Below are positions 1 through 8,020 of a stretch of DNA of 30,460 nt, in pieces. A program made the position numbers and the translations under genes. The DNA lies in assembly GCA_015661555.1 (NCBI GenBank), contig DQVW01000115.1, forward strand, positions 1-30,460, written 5' to 3'. The DNA comes from Methanothermococcus okinawensis (lineage in GTDB: Archaea; AGJL01; Methanococci; Methanococcales; Methanococcaceae). Under the pieces are notes generated by a model. That model was not told where the DNA came from, made no database searches, and saw only the letters and a list, made by a program, of their open reading frames with translations. The first letter of the stretch is position 1; each line of letters begins with the position of its first letter.

Positions 1-1851
1 AAGGCAGATTTAAAAAATACAGAGATACATTCTTCCTATGGCTATATAGCTTTGGTGTGGTTCTACAATCTACCTTATAATAACTTCACAGTAGCTACTC
101 TCTCCTTCAAGGCTTTAAGCCCTGGAGAGGCAAATATAACCTTGAAAGAGGTAGGGATATCTAATGAAGAGGGGACAGGTACATACAAAAACGTGGTAAC
201 TTATCCTGCGAGAGTTAAGGTAGAATCCTCAAATGAGTCTAGAGGGTATTTCATATTAAAAAACTTCGAGATAAAAAAGAAAATAGAGGGGATTTTAGTC
301 CTAATTGTGGGAGAAACGCCTGTAAAAAACATATCTGGGGAGATAGTTTTCAGTAACGTGACACTGGTAGGAGTGCCTGTGCCTCTGGATGTAAATATGT
401 TTAAAAGATACTCCTATTCCATAGAGGGGGATGTCCTCTCCTTTTTCGCTACTGTATCCAAGGAATATGAGAATAAAAGAGTATTTGAATTTCTAAAGAT
501 ACCCCTATTGATAAACACTTCATCTTACAACATCTCTTTGAAACTCTGGGTAAATGGAAAACCTGTCAAAAATATCACTATTTATGAGGAGAGAAATGTT
601 ACTGAGGGTTATAGCGGTTTGATCTTTTACATAGATGGAGAGGGGTACAAAGAGGAGACGAATATATCTCTGGGTTATTCAAAAAGTATTAGATTAAAGG
701 TATGCAACGTCACTGAAAACCTTACAGATTTTTCAGGATATATTTTTATAAACAACTCCCTCTTTAAAGTCTTAGACTATGGGTTGTACAAACTTTCTAA
801 CATATACCAAAGGATAAACTACTCCAATATCACCTACAACAACAGTTACCTGTACTTCAACATCTCCCTTAAAAATGGAACAAATGGAACATATACTCTT
901 TTAAAATTTACAATCTCTCCTAAAGTCAATAAAAATATCTCTTCCCTTATCTACCTGGGGAATCTATCCCTATACGCCAACACTACAAAGGTATCTCTAC
1001 CCTACAAAAACCTCACTGTCCATATAGTAAAGAGAAAGGAGAACAACCCTCCAAGGCTAAAAGTAGTACTATATATAGAGGATAATAAGGAAGTTCATTT
1101 CCAGGCTTTAGGCTACGATCCAGATAACGAGACTCTAAGATATTTCTGGGACTTTGGAGATGGGACTAACTCCACCTTGCAAAATCCTATCCACGTATAC
1201 CCCAATTACTCCCATTACTTAGTATCCTGTAAAGTATGGGACAGTTTAAATGAAAGTGACGAGGTGGAGTTTATACTTCCAATAGTAAATGTATCTCCTC
1301 TTGAGTCCTACTCTATAATCAGGGGGGATGTCAACACCATCTATTTAAATCTCTCCTTGAAAAACCCCTTTGAATATCCTGTAGGGGGATATATTAACTT
1401 TATCGATTATCAAAACTATCGTCCCTCAAAGTCACAGTACTACCTGGAGTTAAAACCCAATGAGACAAGGAATCTACTGATTCCAATCAATATCACAAAA
1501 TCCTGTGACATAAAATGGAATATAGTGCACTATCCCCTGTATAAGAATAAACTTACGGAGAAGGCAGAACTTAAGTACTACCAGTGGAACTTTAAGGAGA
1601 GGGTGGAGGTATCAAGGGAGAGAGAAGAGGAAAAGGTATACACTTATCTCAATACCTACTCCAGGATAGTGAATATTAGTACTCCCCAAATAGTAATCAA
1701 GATAAGAAGGCATTACCAGGGAGGGTACGTTGTACTAAAGGATGTGATTGCTGTAAAATCTCTCTACCTCTACCTTATCACATCTCTCTGTGGATTCATG
1801 ATAGGACTGATTACGGTGTTGACTGTTTATAAAAAGAAGAAGGCTGATTAG
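1..1851 (+). CDS. Cell-surface protein with cohesin-like and PKD domains, C-terminal membrane anchor (5' end outside window)
   Basis: The frame is open from base 1, so this is the last 616 residues of a longer protein. The first ~75 residues, with the pattern of a hydrophobic strand, F-x-A, a Gly and alternating hydrophobics, look like the end of a cohesin-type beta sandwich; two further stretches (about 80-200 and 215-345) have similar beta-rich texture. Residues ~350-430 form a PKD domain, recognised by DPDNETLRYFWDFGDGT followed by the typical Y-x-V-x-C-x-V-W-D strand. There are many N-x-S/T sequons, expected for an N-glycosylated archaeal surface protein. The C-terminus is one membrane helix (SLYLYLITSLCGFMIGLITV) followed by KKKK, so the bulk lies outside the cell. 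It ends 8 bases before an ABC permease gene with a GGTGA site between, so it probably belongs to that transport operon. A role as substrate-binding scaffold is inference. Confidence 0.75.
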   Translation, partial: KADLKNTEIHSSYGYIALVWFYNLPYNNFTVATLSFKALSPGEANITLKEVGISNEEGTGTYKNVVTYPARVKVESSNESRGYFILKNFEIKKKIEGILVLIVGETPVKNISGEIVFSNVTLVGVPVPLDVNMFKRYSYSIEGDVLSFFATVSKEYENKRVFEFLKIPLLINTSSYNISLKLWVNGKPVKNITIYEERNVTEGYSGLIFYIDGEGYKEETNISLGYSKSIRLKVCNVTENLTDFSGYIFINNSLFKVLDYGLYKLSNIYQRINYSNITYNNSYLYFNISLKNGTNGTYTLLKFTISPKVNKNISSLIYLGNLSLYANTTKVSLPYKNLTVHIVKRKENNPPRLKVVLYIEDNKEVHFQALGYDPDNETLRYFWDFGDGTNSTLQNPIHVYPNYSHYLVSCKVWDSLNESDEVEFILPIVNVSPLESYSIIRGDVNTIYLNLSLKNPFEYPVGGYINFIDYQNYRPSKSQYYLELKPNETRNLLIPINITKSCDIKWNIVHYPLYKNKLTEKAELKYYQWNFKERVEVSREREEEKVYTYLNTYSRIVNISTPQIVIKIRRHYQGGYVVLKDVIAVKSLYLYLITSLCGFMIGLITVLTVYKKKKAD

Positions 1852-1859
1852 GTGAAACT

Positions 1860-2909
1860 TTGGGATACAGAAGATTCTTAATGGTAATATTTACATCCCT
1901 TATTATTCTAGCTCTTTTATCCTATATCAGTGTTAAGGAGGGTACCATCCCTATAAAAGATGAGCATTTAAAAAAGTTCTTTTTAGAGGGTACTTCTGGA
2001 AATCCTGTTATTGACAAGATTATAGGAAAGTTGAGACTGCCAAGGACAGTTGGTGCAGTTGTCGTTGGAATGGGTATTGCAGTTGCAGGTATACTTATGC
2101 AGGGATACTTTAGGAACCCTCTGGCAGATCCCTACTTAATGGGTGTGGCAAGTGGGGCCTCTCTAGGTGTTGTGCTCTATATCTTTACCTCCCTTTTATT
2201 TAATCTGGGATTTCCCCGTTCCCTCTATGGCTTTATCCTTGCCGCCTATATGGGCTCTCTGCTAACTATGTTTGTAGTTATCAGTATTGCTAGGGTTGTG
2301 AGACAGACTGCAACCTTACTAATTACCGGGATCATGATAGGTGCCATAGTCTCTGGATTTGCAACCATTGTGGTATACACTGCAGACTTCATTGGAGAGG
2401 AGAGATCTGAACTCTCTAGCTATCTCATGTGGGGTATGGGTTCTTTAAACAATTTAACTTGGAATCAGATACACCTTATGACTTTGATAATCCTTCCTGT
2501 AGTTGTTCTATCCTATGTATTTCTCTCAAAAAAACTTGACGCCAACCTCCTAGGTGAGATGTACGCCCAGAGTGTTGGAGTGGATATAAAGAGTTTAAGG
2601 AGATGGTTGATAGTACTCTCCTGTATATTAACTGCAACGGTGGTGGCCTTTACAGGTCCTATAGCCTTTGTAGGTATGGTATGCCCTATAATAAGTAGGA
2701 TGATAGTGGGAACTTCAAAGCACCTCTATGTAATACCTACAACGGCAATCCTAGGCTCCATATTTGTACTACTTGCAGATATACTTACGAGACCTGGGGT
2801 TTTAATACCATCTACCTCTAATAACTTACCTCTCTTATGCCCCCTCTCTATAGTAGGAGCCCCTATAGCCATAGGGATATACCTGCGGATAAGACGTATG
2901 GGGATATAA
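1860..2909 (+). CDS. FecCD/BtuC-family ABC transporter permease (first of two)
   Basis: A 349-residue integral membrane protein of the BtuC/FecCD family, which moves cobamides, ferric siderophores or haem across the membrane with a BtuD-type ATPase. Evidence is the family signature G-x-x-L-x-G-x-x-x-Q-x-x-x-RNPLADPYLMGVASGASLG near residues 70-100, about ten hydrophobic segments, and the cytoplasmic coupling region GPIAFVGMVCPIISRM near residues 265-280. The start is TTG at 1860, because GGTGA (1852-1856) lies just upstream and the reading continues into the expected basic N-terminus. The next gene starts on the last base of this stop codon (TAATG). No binding protein or ATPase gene is visible; they may lie upstream of the window. 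The substrate cannot be told from sequence. Confidence 0.92.
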   Translation: MGYRRFLMVIFTSLIILALLSYISVKEGTIPIKDEHLKKFFLEGTSGNPVIDKIIGKLRLPRTVGAVVVGMGIAVAGILMQGYFRNPLADPYLMGVASGASLGVVLYIFTSLLFNLGFPRSLYGFILAAYMGSLLTMFVVISIARVVRQTATLLITGIMIGAIVSGFATIVVYTADFIGEERSELSSYLMWGMGSLNNLTWNQIHLMTLIILPVVVLSYVFLSKKLDANLLGEMYAQSVGVDIKSLRRWLIVLSCILTATVVAFTGPIAFVGMVCPIISRMIVGTSKHLYVIPTTAILGSIFVLLADILTRPGVLIPSTSNNLPLLCPLSIVGAPIAIGIYLRIRRMGI

Positions 2910-4039
2910 TGAGGTACTACAGGTACTTTGTAATTACTACCCTCCTAATACTTGTTGTAGTACTGGTTGTACTATCTATGTATTACGGGGGAAATGCTAA
3001 ATCCATCACCTTGAAGGATACTACAGACTTTATTCTATATGAGAGCAAGGTTATAATAAACAGTATATATCGCCAAATCACTGGAGAGGATCTTTTCTAT
3101 ATACCCCCTCTAAGTGAGGAGAAGAAGTTTAAGTATATCCTTCTAAGGGAGGTGCGTTTTCCACCAATTTTTGGAGCTATTATAGTGGGGATAACACTGT
3201 CTGCCTGTGGTTTAATGCTTCAGACACTCTTTAGGAATTTACTGGCCTCCCCCTATACCACAGGTGTATCCAGTGGTGTGCTCTTTGCAGTAACCTTGGT
3301 AATATTTATAGACAGTGTCGCAAAACTCTTCTCTCTATTTCCCATAGATGAGAAGATAGTGGCAGGTTGGTGTGGAGGTATTCTCTCCCTAATAATCCTT
3401 CTTATTATAGCCCTCAGGGTCGAGGAGGTAAATGGTGTTCTAATCGTTGCCCTCCTCTTCAGTTATCTCTTTACAGGAATAAGTTCCTATCTAGTGGCAA
3501 ATGGAGAGGAACTCTCTGTTATAGAGTACTACATGTTCATGATTGGAAATTTAACAAGAGTCAATATACACAACCTCTTACCTCTTACTGTCATTACCCT
3601 TATCTTTTTAATAGGTAGTGTATTTCTCGTAAAGCCCTTAAACGCCTTACTCTTCGGTGAATCCTATGCCAGAAGTTTTGGACTAGATGTGAAGAAGGTT
3701 AGAATCCTGATACTACTTTTAACATCCTTTGTAGTTGGAGCCATAGTGCCATATCTTGGGCTTATGGCCTTTGTGGGGATAGCTGCTCCCTACATGGCAA
3801 GGGTTGTGATAAAGACCTCTGACCACAGGTGGTTACTACCTACAACTATGCTCCTTGGGATAATCTTGATGCTAGTTGCCCATCTAATATCTCTAAAGTA
3901 CTGGGTACCTATCCACTACCTCTACGGTATAAACCGTCCTGCCCAGGTGTTACCTGTAGGTTCTATCTTGCAGATAATTGGAGGATTGTTGGTAATATAC
4001 CTGGTATACAGGGGGGAGAAGAGTATAAGGATACAGTAG
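2909..4039 (+). CDS. FecCD/BtuC-family ABC transporter permease (second, partner of the first)
   Basis: A 376-residue paralogue of the preceding permease. It keeps the family signature (GLMLQTLFRNLLASPYTTGVSSG) and the coupling region (GLMAFVGIAAPYMARVVIKT). The frame can be read from 2837, but ATG 2909 overlaps the upstream stop (TAATG) and begins directly before the first membrane helix, so I chose it. BtuC-type transporters are usually homodimers made from one gene; two tightly coupled, clearly diverged permease genes suggest a heterodimeric pore, as in FhuB-like or FepD/FepG systems. The stop TAG abuts, with no base between, the stop codon of asnB on the other strand. Confidence 0.9.
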   Translation: MRYYRYFVITTLLILVVVLVVLSMYYGGNAKSITLKDTTDFILYESKVIINSIYRQITGEDLFYIPPLSEEKKFKYILLREVRFPPIFGAIIVGITLSACGLMLQTLFRNLLASPYTTGVSSGVLFAVTLVIFIDSVAKLFSLFPIDEKIVAGWCGGILSLIILLIIALRVEEVNGVLIVALLFSYLFTGISSYLVANGEELSVIEYYMFMIGNLTRVNIHNLLPLTVITLIFLIGSVFLVKPLNALLFGESYARSFGLDVKKVRILILLLTSFVVGAIVPYLGLMAFVGIAAPYMARVVIKTSDHRWLLPTTMLLGIILMLVAHLISLKYWVPIHYLYGINRPAQVLPVGSILQIIGGLLVIYLVYRGEKSIRIQ

Positions 4040-5608
4040 CTATACCACTAGTCTACTTTCGTATACCTCCTCCATCTTCTTTAAGAGTACCTCTCCCAAG
4101 AAGTTATCTATCTTTTTCTTGGAGTATCCATAACTTCTACCTACTGCGTATATCATCTTCTCACTGCCACTGCCGTACTGGGCAGCCTTCTTAGGCCTGT
4201 AGGCCACGTACTCTGGGAGGTACTTCCTGGCTACATCCCTTAGAATTATCTTCCTCTCTTTTTCATTTACCTTGTACTTTACAGGGAGGGAGAGGGCCAC
4301 CTCAACTAGATTCTTATCCAGGAATGGCACCCTCAACTCCACACTGTTCGCCATTGTACAGTGGTCGTCCCTCTCAAGGTTCACCCTGTAGATATTCATA
4401 ACATCCCTGTAGAGTACCCTCTTCAACTCCTCCTCCCCCTTTGTAAGGAGTATCCTCTGATACCTCTTATATCCTGCAAAGAGTTCATCTGCTCCCTGGC
4501 CAGAGAGTACTACCTTTATTCCATCCCTCTTAGCCATCTCCGACGCCACGTAGATAGGCACCCCCACTGAGAGTTTCATAAGATCTATCTCGTCTATTGC
4601 ATAGGCCACCTTTAGAAGGTACTCCTCGTACTCCTTCCTGTCTATAACCTTCTTTCTAAGTTTTAGCCCTAGATCCTCAGCTACCCTCTCTGCATACTCC
4701 ACATCCTCACTACCCTCTAAACCTGCGGTGTAAAGTGTTACATTACAGTACTCCGATGCCATCCTGGCCACAAGGCTACTGTCCAGCCCCCCAGAGAATA
4801 TAACTCCCACCTCCTCCAGCCCCCTAACCCTTTTTATCACACCCTCCCAGAGGGCCCTCTCCACCTCCCTCTTACAAACCTGGTAGTCGTTGTTGTACCT
4901 GTTGAAGTAATCCATCCTTACCTTCTGGATATTCTTCACTATGTAGTACCTGTTTTCATCTAGGTCGTATACCAGATGACTGTTTGGATCCAGTGAGGTC
5001 ACAGGGTAGTGGTATATCTCCCTAAAAGAGAGGTTGTCTATACTTCTTAAAAGATACCAGAGACCTTTTCTCTCTGAGGCAAAGGCGAAGTACTTCTCGG
5101 TGTCTATGTAAAACAGTGGTTTTACCCCAAAGACATCCCTAGCCAGTAGTAACTTATTCTCCTCCTTGTCGTATATACAGTAGGCGTATTCCCCATCTAA
5201 CTCCTCAAGTATGCCCTCCTCGTAGCAGTGTACTATAACCTCGCTGTCGGTGTCACTGTAGAAGTTATGCCTGTCCTCTAGGTCCTCCATAAGTTCGTAG
5301 TAGTTGTATATCTCCCCGTTACAGATAACCCATACACTCTCATCCTCGTTAGGTATTGGCTGACTTGCACTACCTACGATGGCCAACCTGTTATGTCCCA
5401 GTCCAAGTCTACAGGACCTACCGATGTTGGAGTTGAGGACGTCCTCAAAATCCTTAAAGTAAATAACTTCGTCATCTAACATGGCTCCAGAGCTATCTGG
5501 CCCCCTGTGCTTCAAAATCCTCATAACATTTATAAGGTGCTCCTTTAACCTCCTCCTGAGAGTGGAATCCCCGTCATCCTTGAGAACAATCCCACTTATA
5601 GAGCACAT
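4040..5608 (-). CDS. asnB: Asparagine synthetase, glutamine-hydrolysing
   Basis: A 522-residue class II amidotransferase that makes asparagine from aspartate, glutamine and ATP in the cytoplasm. The N-terminal glutaminase domain begins M-C-S-I-S-G, so Cys2 becomes the nucleophile after Met removal; HRGPDSSG, GHNRLAIV and CNGEIYNY follow. The synthetase domain carries the PP-loop SGGLDSS (272-278) and LSGQGADELFAGYKRY. The frame could start two codons earlier at GTG 5614, but only ATG 5608 places Cys at position 2 and leaves about 5 bases after the AGGAG site. It lies downstream of the 59-residue gene at 5642-5821 with a 33-base gap, so the two are probably co-transcribed. Closely related domain architectures can amidate other acids, so the substrate is inferred from the family. 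Confidence 0.9.
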   Translation of the reverse strand: MCSISGIVLKDDGDSTLRRRLKEHLINVMRILKHRGPDSSGAMLDDEVIYFKDFEDVLNSNIGRSCRLGLGHNRLAIVGSASQPIPNEDESVWVICNGEIYNYYELMEDLEDRHNFYSDTDSEVIVHCYEEGILEELDGEYAYCIYDKEENKLLLARDVFGVKPLFYIDTEKYFAFASERKGLWYLLRSIDNLSFREIYHYPVTSLDPNSHLVYDLDENRYYIVKNIQKVRMDYFNRYNNDYQVCKREVERALWEGVIKRVRGLEEVGVIFSGGLDSSLVARMASEYCNVTLYTAGLEGSEDVEYAERVAEDLGLKLRKKVIDRKEYEEYLLKVAYAIDEIDLMKLSVGVPIYVASEMAKRDGIKVVLSGQGADELFAGYKRYQRILLTKGEEELKRVLYRDVMNIYRVNLERDDHCTMANSVELRVPFLDKNLVEVALSLPVKYKVNEKERKIILRDVARKYLPEYVAYRPKKAAQYGSGSEKMIYAVGRSYGYSKKKIDNFLGEVLLKKMEEVYESRLVV

Positions 5609-5641
5609 ACACACTCCTGATACTGAGTATTTTAAAAAAGT

Positions 5642-5821
5642 TTACTTTAAACCTATCTCCTTTATCAACAGCCCTATCTTTGAGGGATCTACAATATTGA
5701 TGTCTATTTTTCTATCCTTTACACTGATCTCCAGGGCTTTCTCCCCTCCAACAGATAGCTGGATACCTACCTTCCTCTTCTCCAAAGTTTCTATTAGATC
5801 TATTATCATCTCCTTGTCCAT
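5642..5821 (-). CDS. Small conserved-looking protein of unknown function upstream of asnB
   Basis: A 59-residue soluble protein that I do not recognise. It starts MDKEMIIDLIETLEKRK, a charged amphipathic helix, followed by alternating hydrophobic stretches (VGIQLSVG, ALEISV, IDINIV) that suggest a small alpha-beta fold with no cysteines or metal motif. ATG 5821 is preferred over GTG 5827 because AAGGTG lies at the right distance before the ATG and would overlap the GTG. Its position 33 bases upstream of asnB on the same strand and divergent from the UPF0254 gene indicates it is the first gene of a two-gene unit. Coding is supported by the ribosome binding site and by the gene filling the gap neatly. 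Confidence 0.6.
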   Translation of the reverse strand: MDKEMIIDLIETLEKRKVGIQLSVGGEKALEISVKDRKIDINIVDPSKIGLLIKEIGLK

Positions 5822-5893
5822 AGGCACACCTTAAACTTTTTATTATTACTCCCCTAAAACAGGTATTTAATGTTTTGTATTAAGGTAGGAAGT

Positions 5894-6391
5894 ATGCTCT
5901 CCGTGGCAACAGCTGAGTGTTTCACCCATGGGAAAATAGGGATACTCCTACATAAGATGGCCATGGGATATGAAGATGTAAAGGGGCATCCTTACTATCC
6001 CCTCTTCCACGGGCGTATATATATTCTGGCCTCCATGTTTCTACCTCGGAGGGAGGTAATAAGGAATATCCTAGGTGTGGAGCTGCCCCCAGTGGATTAT
6101 CCCTATAGGTATGCAAAGGTGTACAGTGAAGAGAAGGATCTTCAGGTAGCCTACCTCATGGCCAGGGGGTTGAAGGATAAGCTAAGGTGCAACATAGCCA
6201 TAGGGACCACTGCAGGTGTAGGAAGAGGAGGCATATGCATCCTTACAGATAGGGATAAATACCTCTTTACCACTGACGTCTATGGAAATGTGCTCACTGG
6301 GGAGAACCTCCTTGAGAGATCCGAGAATGGGGTGTCCAAAACCCTGGATAAGCTTGCAGAGATACTACGTCTCGAGTACGGCATAGAGTGA
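5894..6391 (+). CDS. UPF0254 family protein (MJ1251-like)
   Basis: A 165-residue protein whose opening MLSVATAECFTHGKIG is the hallmark of the UPF0254 family of methanogen proteins. Its function is not established. The frame is open from ATG 5870, but ATG 5894 has a good GGTAGGA site four bases upstream and gives the family's usual N-terminus. A glycine-rich segment GTTAGVGRGGICI near residue 110 and several conserved-looking His and Cys residues could form a binding site, which is inference. It stands alone on the + strand: the upstream unit is divergent and the downstream primase gene is convergent, its stop codon directly touching this one. Confidence 0.85.
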   Translation: MLSVATAECFTHGKIGILLHKMAMGYEDVKGHPYYPLFHGRIYILASMFLPRREVIRNILGVELPPVDYPYRYAKVYSEEKDLQVAYLMARGLKDKLRCNIAIGTTAGVGRGGICILTDRDKYLFTTDVYGNVLTGENLLERSENGVSKTLDKLAEILRLEYGIE

Positions 6392-7474
6392 CTACCTCTT
6401 TTTTCTCTTCATGTGCCTGTTGATGTTGTAACAGAGGTAGTCCAGGGGGTGTATCACAAGGGGTCTCCCATTTCTTCTCATCCTGCAGATCTCATCTGGG
6501 TTGCAGTAGTACCTCAACCCCTTACCTCCATCCTCTCTCCAGTTTTTACAGTACTCACAGTGGGTAAGGTGATCTGCAACCTTGTAACCTATATTGTGAC
6601 ATATGTAGTACCTGGTCTTCTCAGGGTTGAAGTCCTCCACGTTGCTAAATAGCTTTAACATCTCCTCTATGAAGTTCTCTATGGCCTCCTCACTCTTTGC
6701 AATATCCAGGGCGCTGATATTCACTAGCTCCCCCTCCTTATTGAGGGGTCTAAGGTTTGGATTGAACTTTGCACAGAACCAGTAGACTACAAAGCTCCTC
6801 CTTGCATAGTGTGAGGGGGAACCTCCACTGAGAATGTCCTCCAGTATCTTCCTTATACAGGGAGGGTGCCACTCCAGGGGAATCTCGCCCTGGAAGTTCA
6901 CAGCCTTTATGCCTCCTACATCCTGAGGTTTAACCATCTTCTCCATGAACTTCACTATCTCCTGAACACCCTCATGCTCCAGGATAGTCCTATCACTGTC
7001 TGCCTTAATCCTTTCCACCATCTCCCTTAATCTTACCCTTATTAACTCCATGTAGTAGGTCTCCCTTACAGGGGATATATCGACAACTCCCTTATCCAAC
7101 TCTAGACTCTCAAGTTTTAAGTCGTTGTTCCTGGAGTGGGCGCTAACCTTTATAAACTCCCAGACAGATACCTTGTTGGGAAGTTTATTCAGGGTTTTCT
7201 CAATATTTTCAAAGTACCTCTTTACGTAGTTTTTAATGAAGAGGTTGTAGTATCTGGTGTTGGCTACTATTATGAGGGTAAGGTACTGGATGAGGGTGTC
7301 CTTCTCCTCCATCTCTTTTTCATCCTTGGAGACGTTCTTCAGTAGTTTGGAGTAAGATTTATCCCCCTGAAAGATATACTTTAGGAAGAACTTTATCAGT
7401 TCTATATTGGTACTATCCTCAATCTCCTTAAAGAAGTCACAACCCTCAATCTTTTCTAGTTTCTCCCAGAACAT
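6392..7474 (-). CDS. priL: DNA primase large subunit, iron-sulfur protein
   Basis: The 360-residue regulatory subunit of the archaeal/eukaryotic-type primase, which with PriS makes primers for replication. The N-terminal ~190 residues are helical. The C-terminal [4Fe-4S] domain is seen from HPPCIRKIL (Cys206) through ARRSFVVYWFCAKFNP, then CHNIGYKV (Cys292), HCEYC (306, 309) and YYCNPDEIC (324, 330). Four of these cysteines should ligate the cluster; Cys206, Cys292 and two of the later ones fit the family pattern, but the exact set needs an alignment. The start ATG 7474 follows a weak GGGAT site. The gene is divergent from hacB, sharing a 45-base spacer, and its stop abuts that of UPF0254. 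Confidence 0.88.
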   Translation of the reverse strand: MFWEKLEKIEGCDFFKEIEDSTNIELIKFFLKYIFQGDKSYSKLLKNVSKDEKEMEEKDTLIQYLTLIIVANTRYYNLFIKNYVKRYFENIEKTLNKLPNKVSVWEFIKVSAHSRNNDLKLESLELDKGVVDISPVRETYYMELIRVRLREMVERIKADSDRTILEHEGVQEIVKFMEKMVKPQDVGGIKAVNFQGEIPLEWHPPCIRKILEDILSGGSPSHYARRSFVVYWFCAKFNPNLRPLNKEGELVNISALDIAKSEEAIENFIEEMLKLFSNVEDFNPEKTRYYICHNIGYKVADHLTHCEYCKNWREDGGKGLRYYCNPDEICRMRRNGRPLVIHPLDYLCYNINRHMKRKKR

Positions 7475-7483
7475 AATATCCCA

Positions 7484-7496
7484 TTTTTATAATTTA
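7484..7496. promoter_or_regulatory. Probable TATA element shared by priL and hacB
   Basis: The 45-base divergent spacer contains TTTTTATAATTTA, TATA-like on both strands. For hacB it predicts a start of transcription only a few bases before ATG 7520. For priL the spacing is too short unless the true box lies elsewhere, so the assignment is clearer for hacB. Confidence 0.35.
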
Positions 7497-7519
7497 CAAA
7501 TAAGAATAAGAGGGATAGA

Positions 7520-8020
7520 ATGATAATAAGGGGAAGGGTTCATCTCTTTGGTGACGATATAGATACTGACAGGATAATACCTGGTCCCTATCTCAGGACT
7601 ACAGACCCCTATGAACTTGCCTCCTACTGTATGTACGGCATCGACAGGGAGTTTCCAAAGAGGGTGAAGGAGGGAGATATAATAGTGGCTGGGGAGAACT
7701 TTGGATGTGGAAGTAGTAGGGAACAGGCACCCCTCTCTATAAAGTACTGTGGTATTAAGGCTGTAGTTGCAGAGAGTTTCGCAAGGATATTCTACAGGAA
7801 CGCCATAAACATTGGACTTATACCTGTTGTATGTAGGGGGATAAAGAGATTTGTTAAGGATGGAGATATGTTGGAGATAGATTTGGAGAGAAGGGTTATA
7901 AAAGTAGGTGGTAGGGAGTTGCCCTGTGAGGTTCCTGAGGGTATAGCCTGGGAGATCCTGAAGGCTGGAGGGTTAGTTAAATATGCCAAGTTAAGGAGAG
8001 GTGATCTAGATGGGAGGTAG
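7520..8020 (+). CDS. hacB: Homoaconitase small subunit (coenzyme B and 2-oxosuberate pathway)
   Basis: A 166-residue LeuD/AcnA-swivel-type small subunit. It shows GDDIDTDRIIPGPYLRT, GENFGCGSSREQAP and VAESFARIFYRNAINIGL. In methanogens two paralogues exist: isopropylmalate isomerase carries YLVY-type loops and homoaconitase carries YLRT. Here residues 24-27 are Y-L-R-T with the specificity arginine at 26, so the homoaconitase of the coenzyme B chain-elongation pathway is the better call; a large HacA subunit must be elsewhere. Homocitrate synthase, the enzyme before it in the pathway, lies about 5 kb away in this window. Its last 11 bases overlap the ABCE1 gene, and that gene's ribosome binding site lies inside this coding sequence. 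Confidence 0.88.
   Translation: MIIRGRVHLFGDDIDTDRIIPGPYLRTTDPYELASYCMYGIDREFPKRVKEGDIIVAGENFGCGSSREQAPLSIKYCGIKAVVAESFARIFYRNAINIGLIPVVCRGIKRFVKDGDMLEIDLERRVIKVGGRELPCEVPEGIAWEILKAGGLVKYAKLRRGDLDGR

Noticed and set aside
2837..2908. Longer N-terminus of the second permease
   Set aside because: It would overlap the first permease by 73 bases; ATG 2909 fits the stop-start overlap and begins at the first membrane helix.
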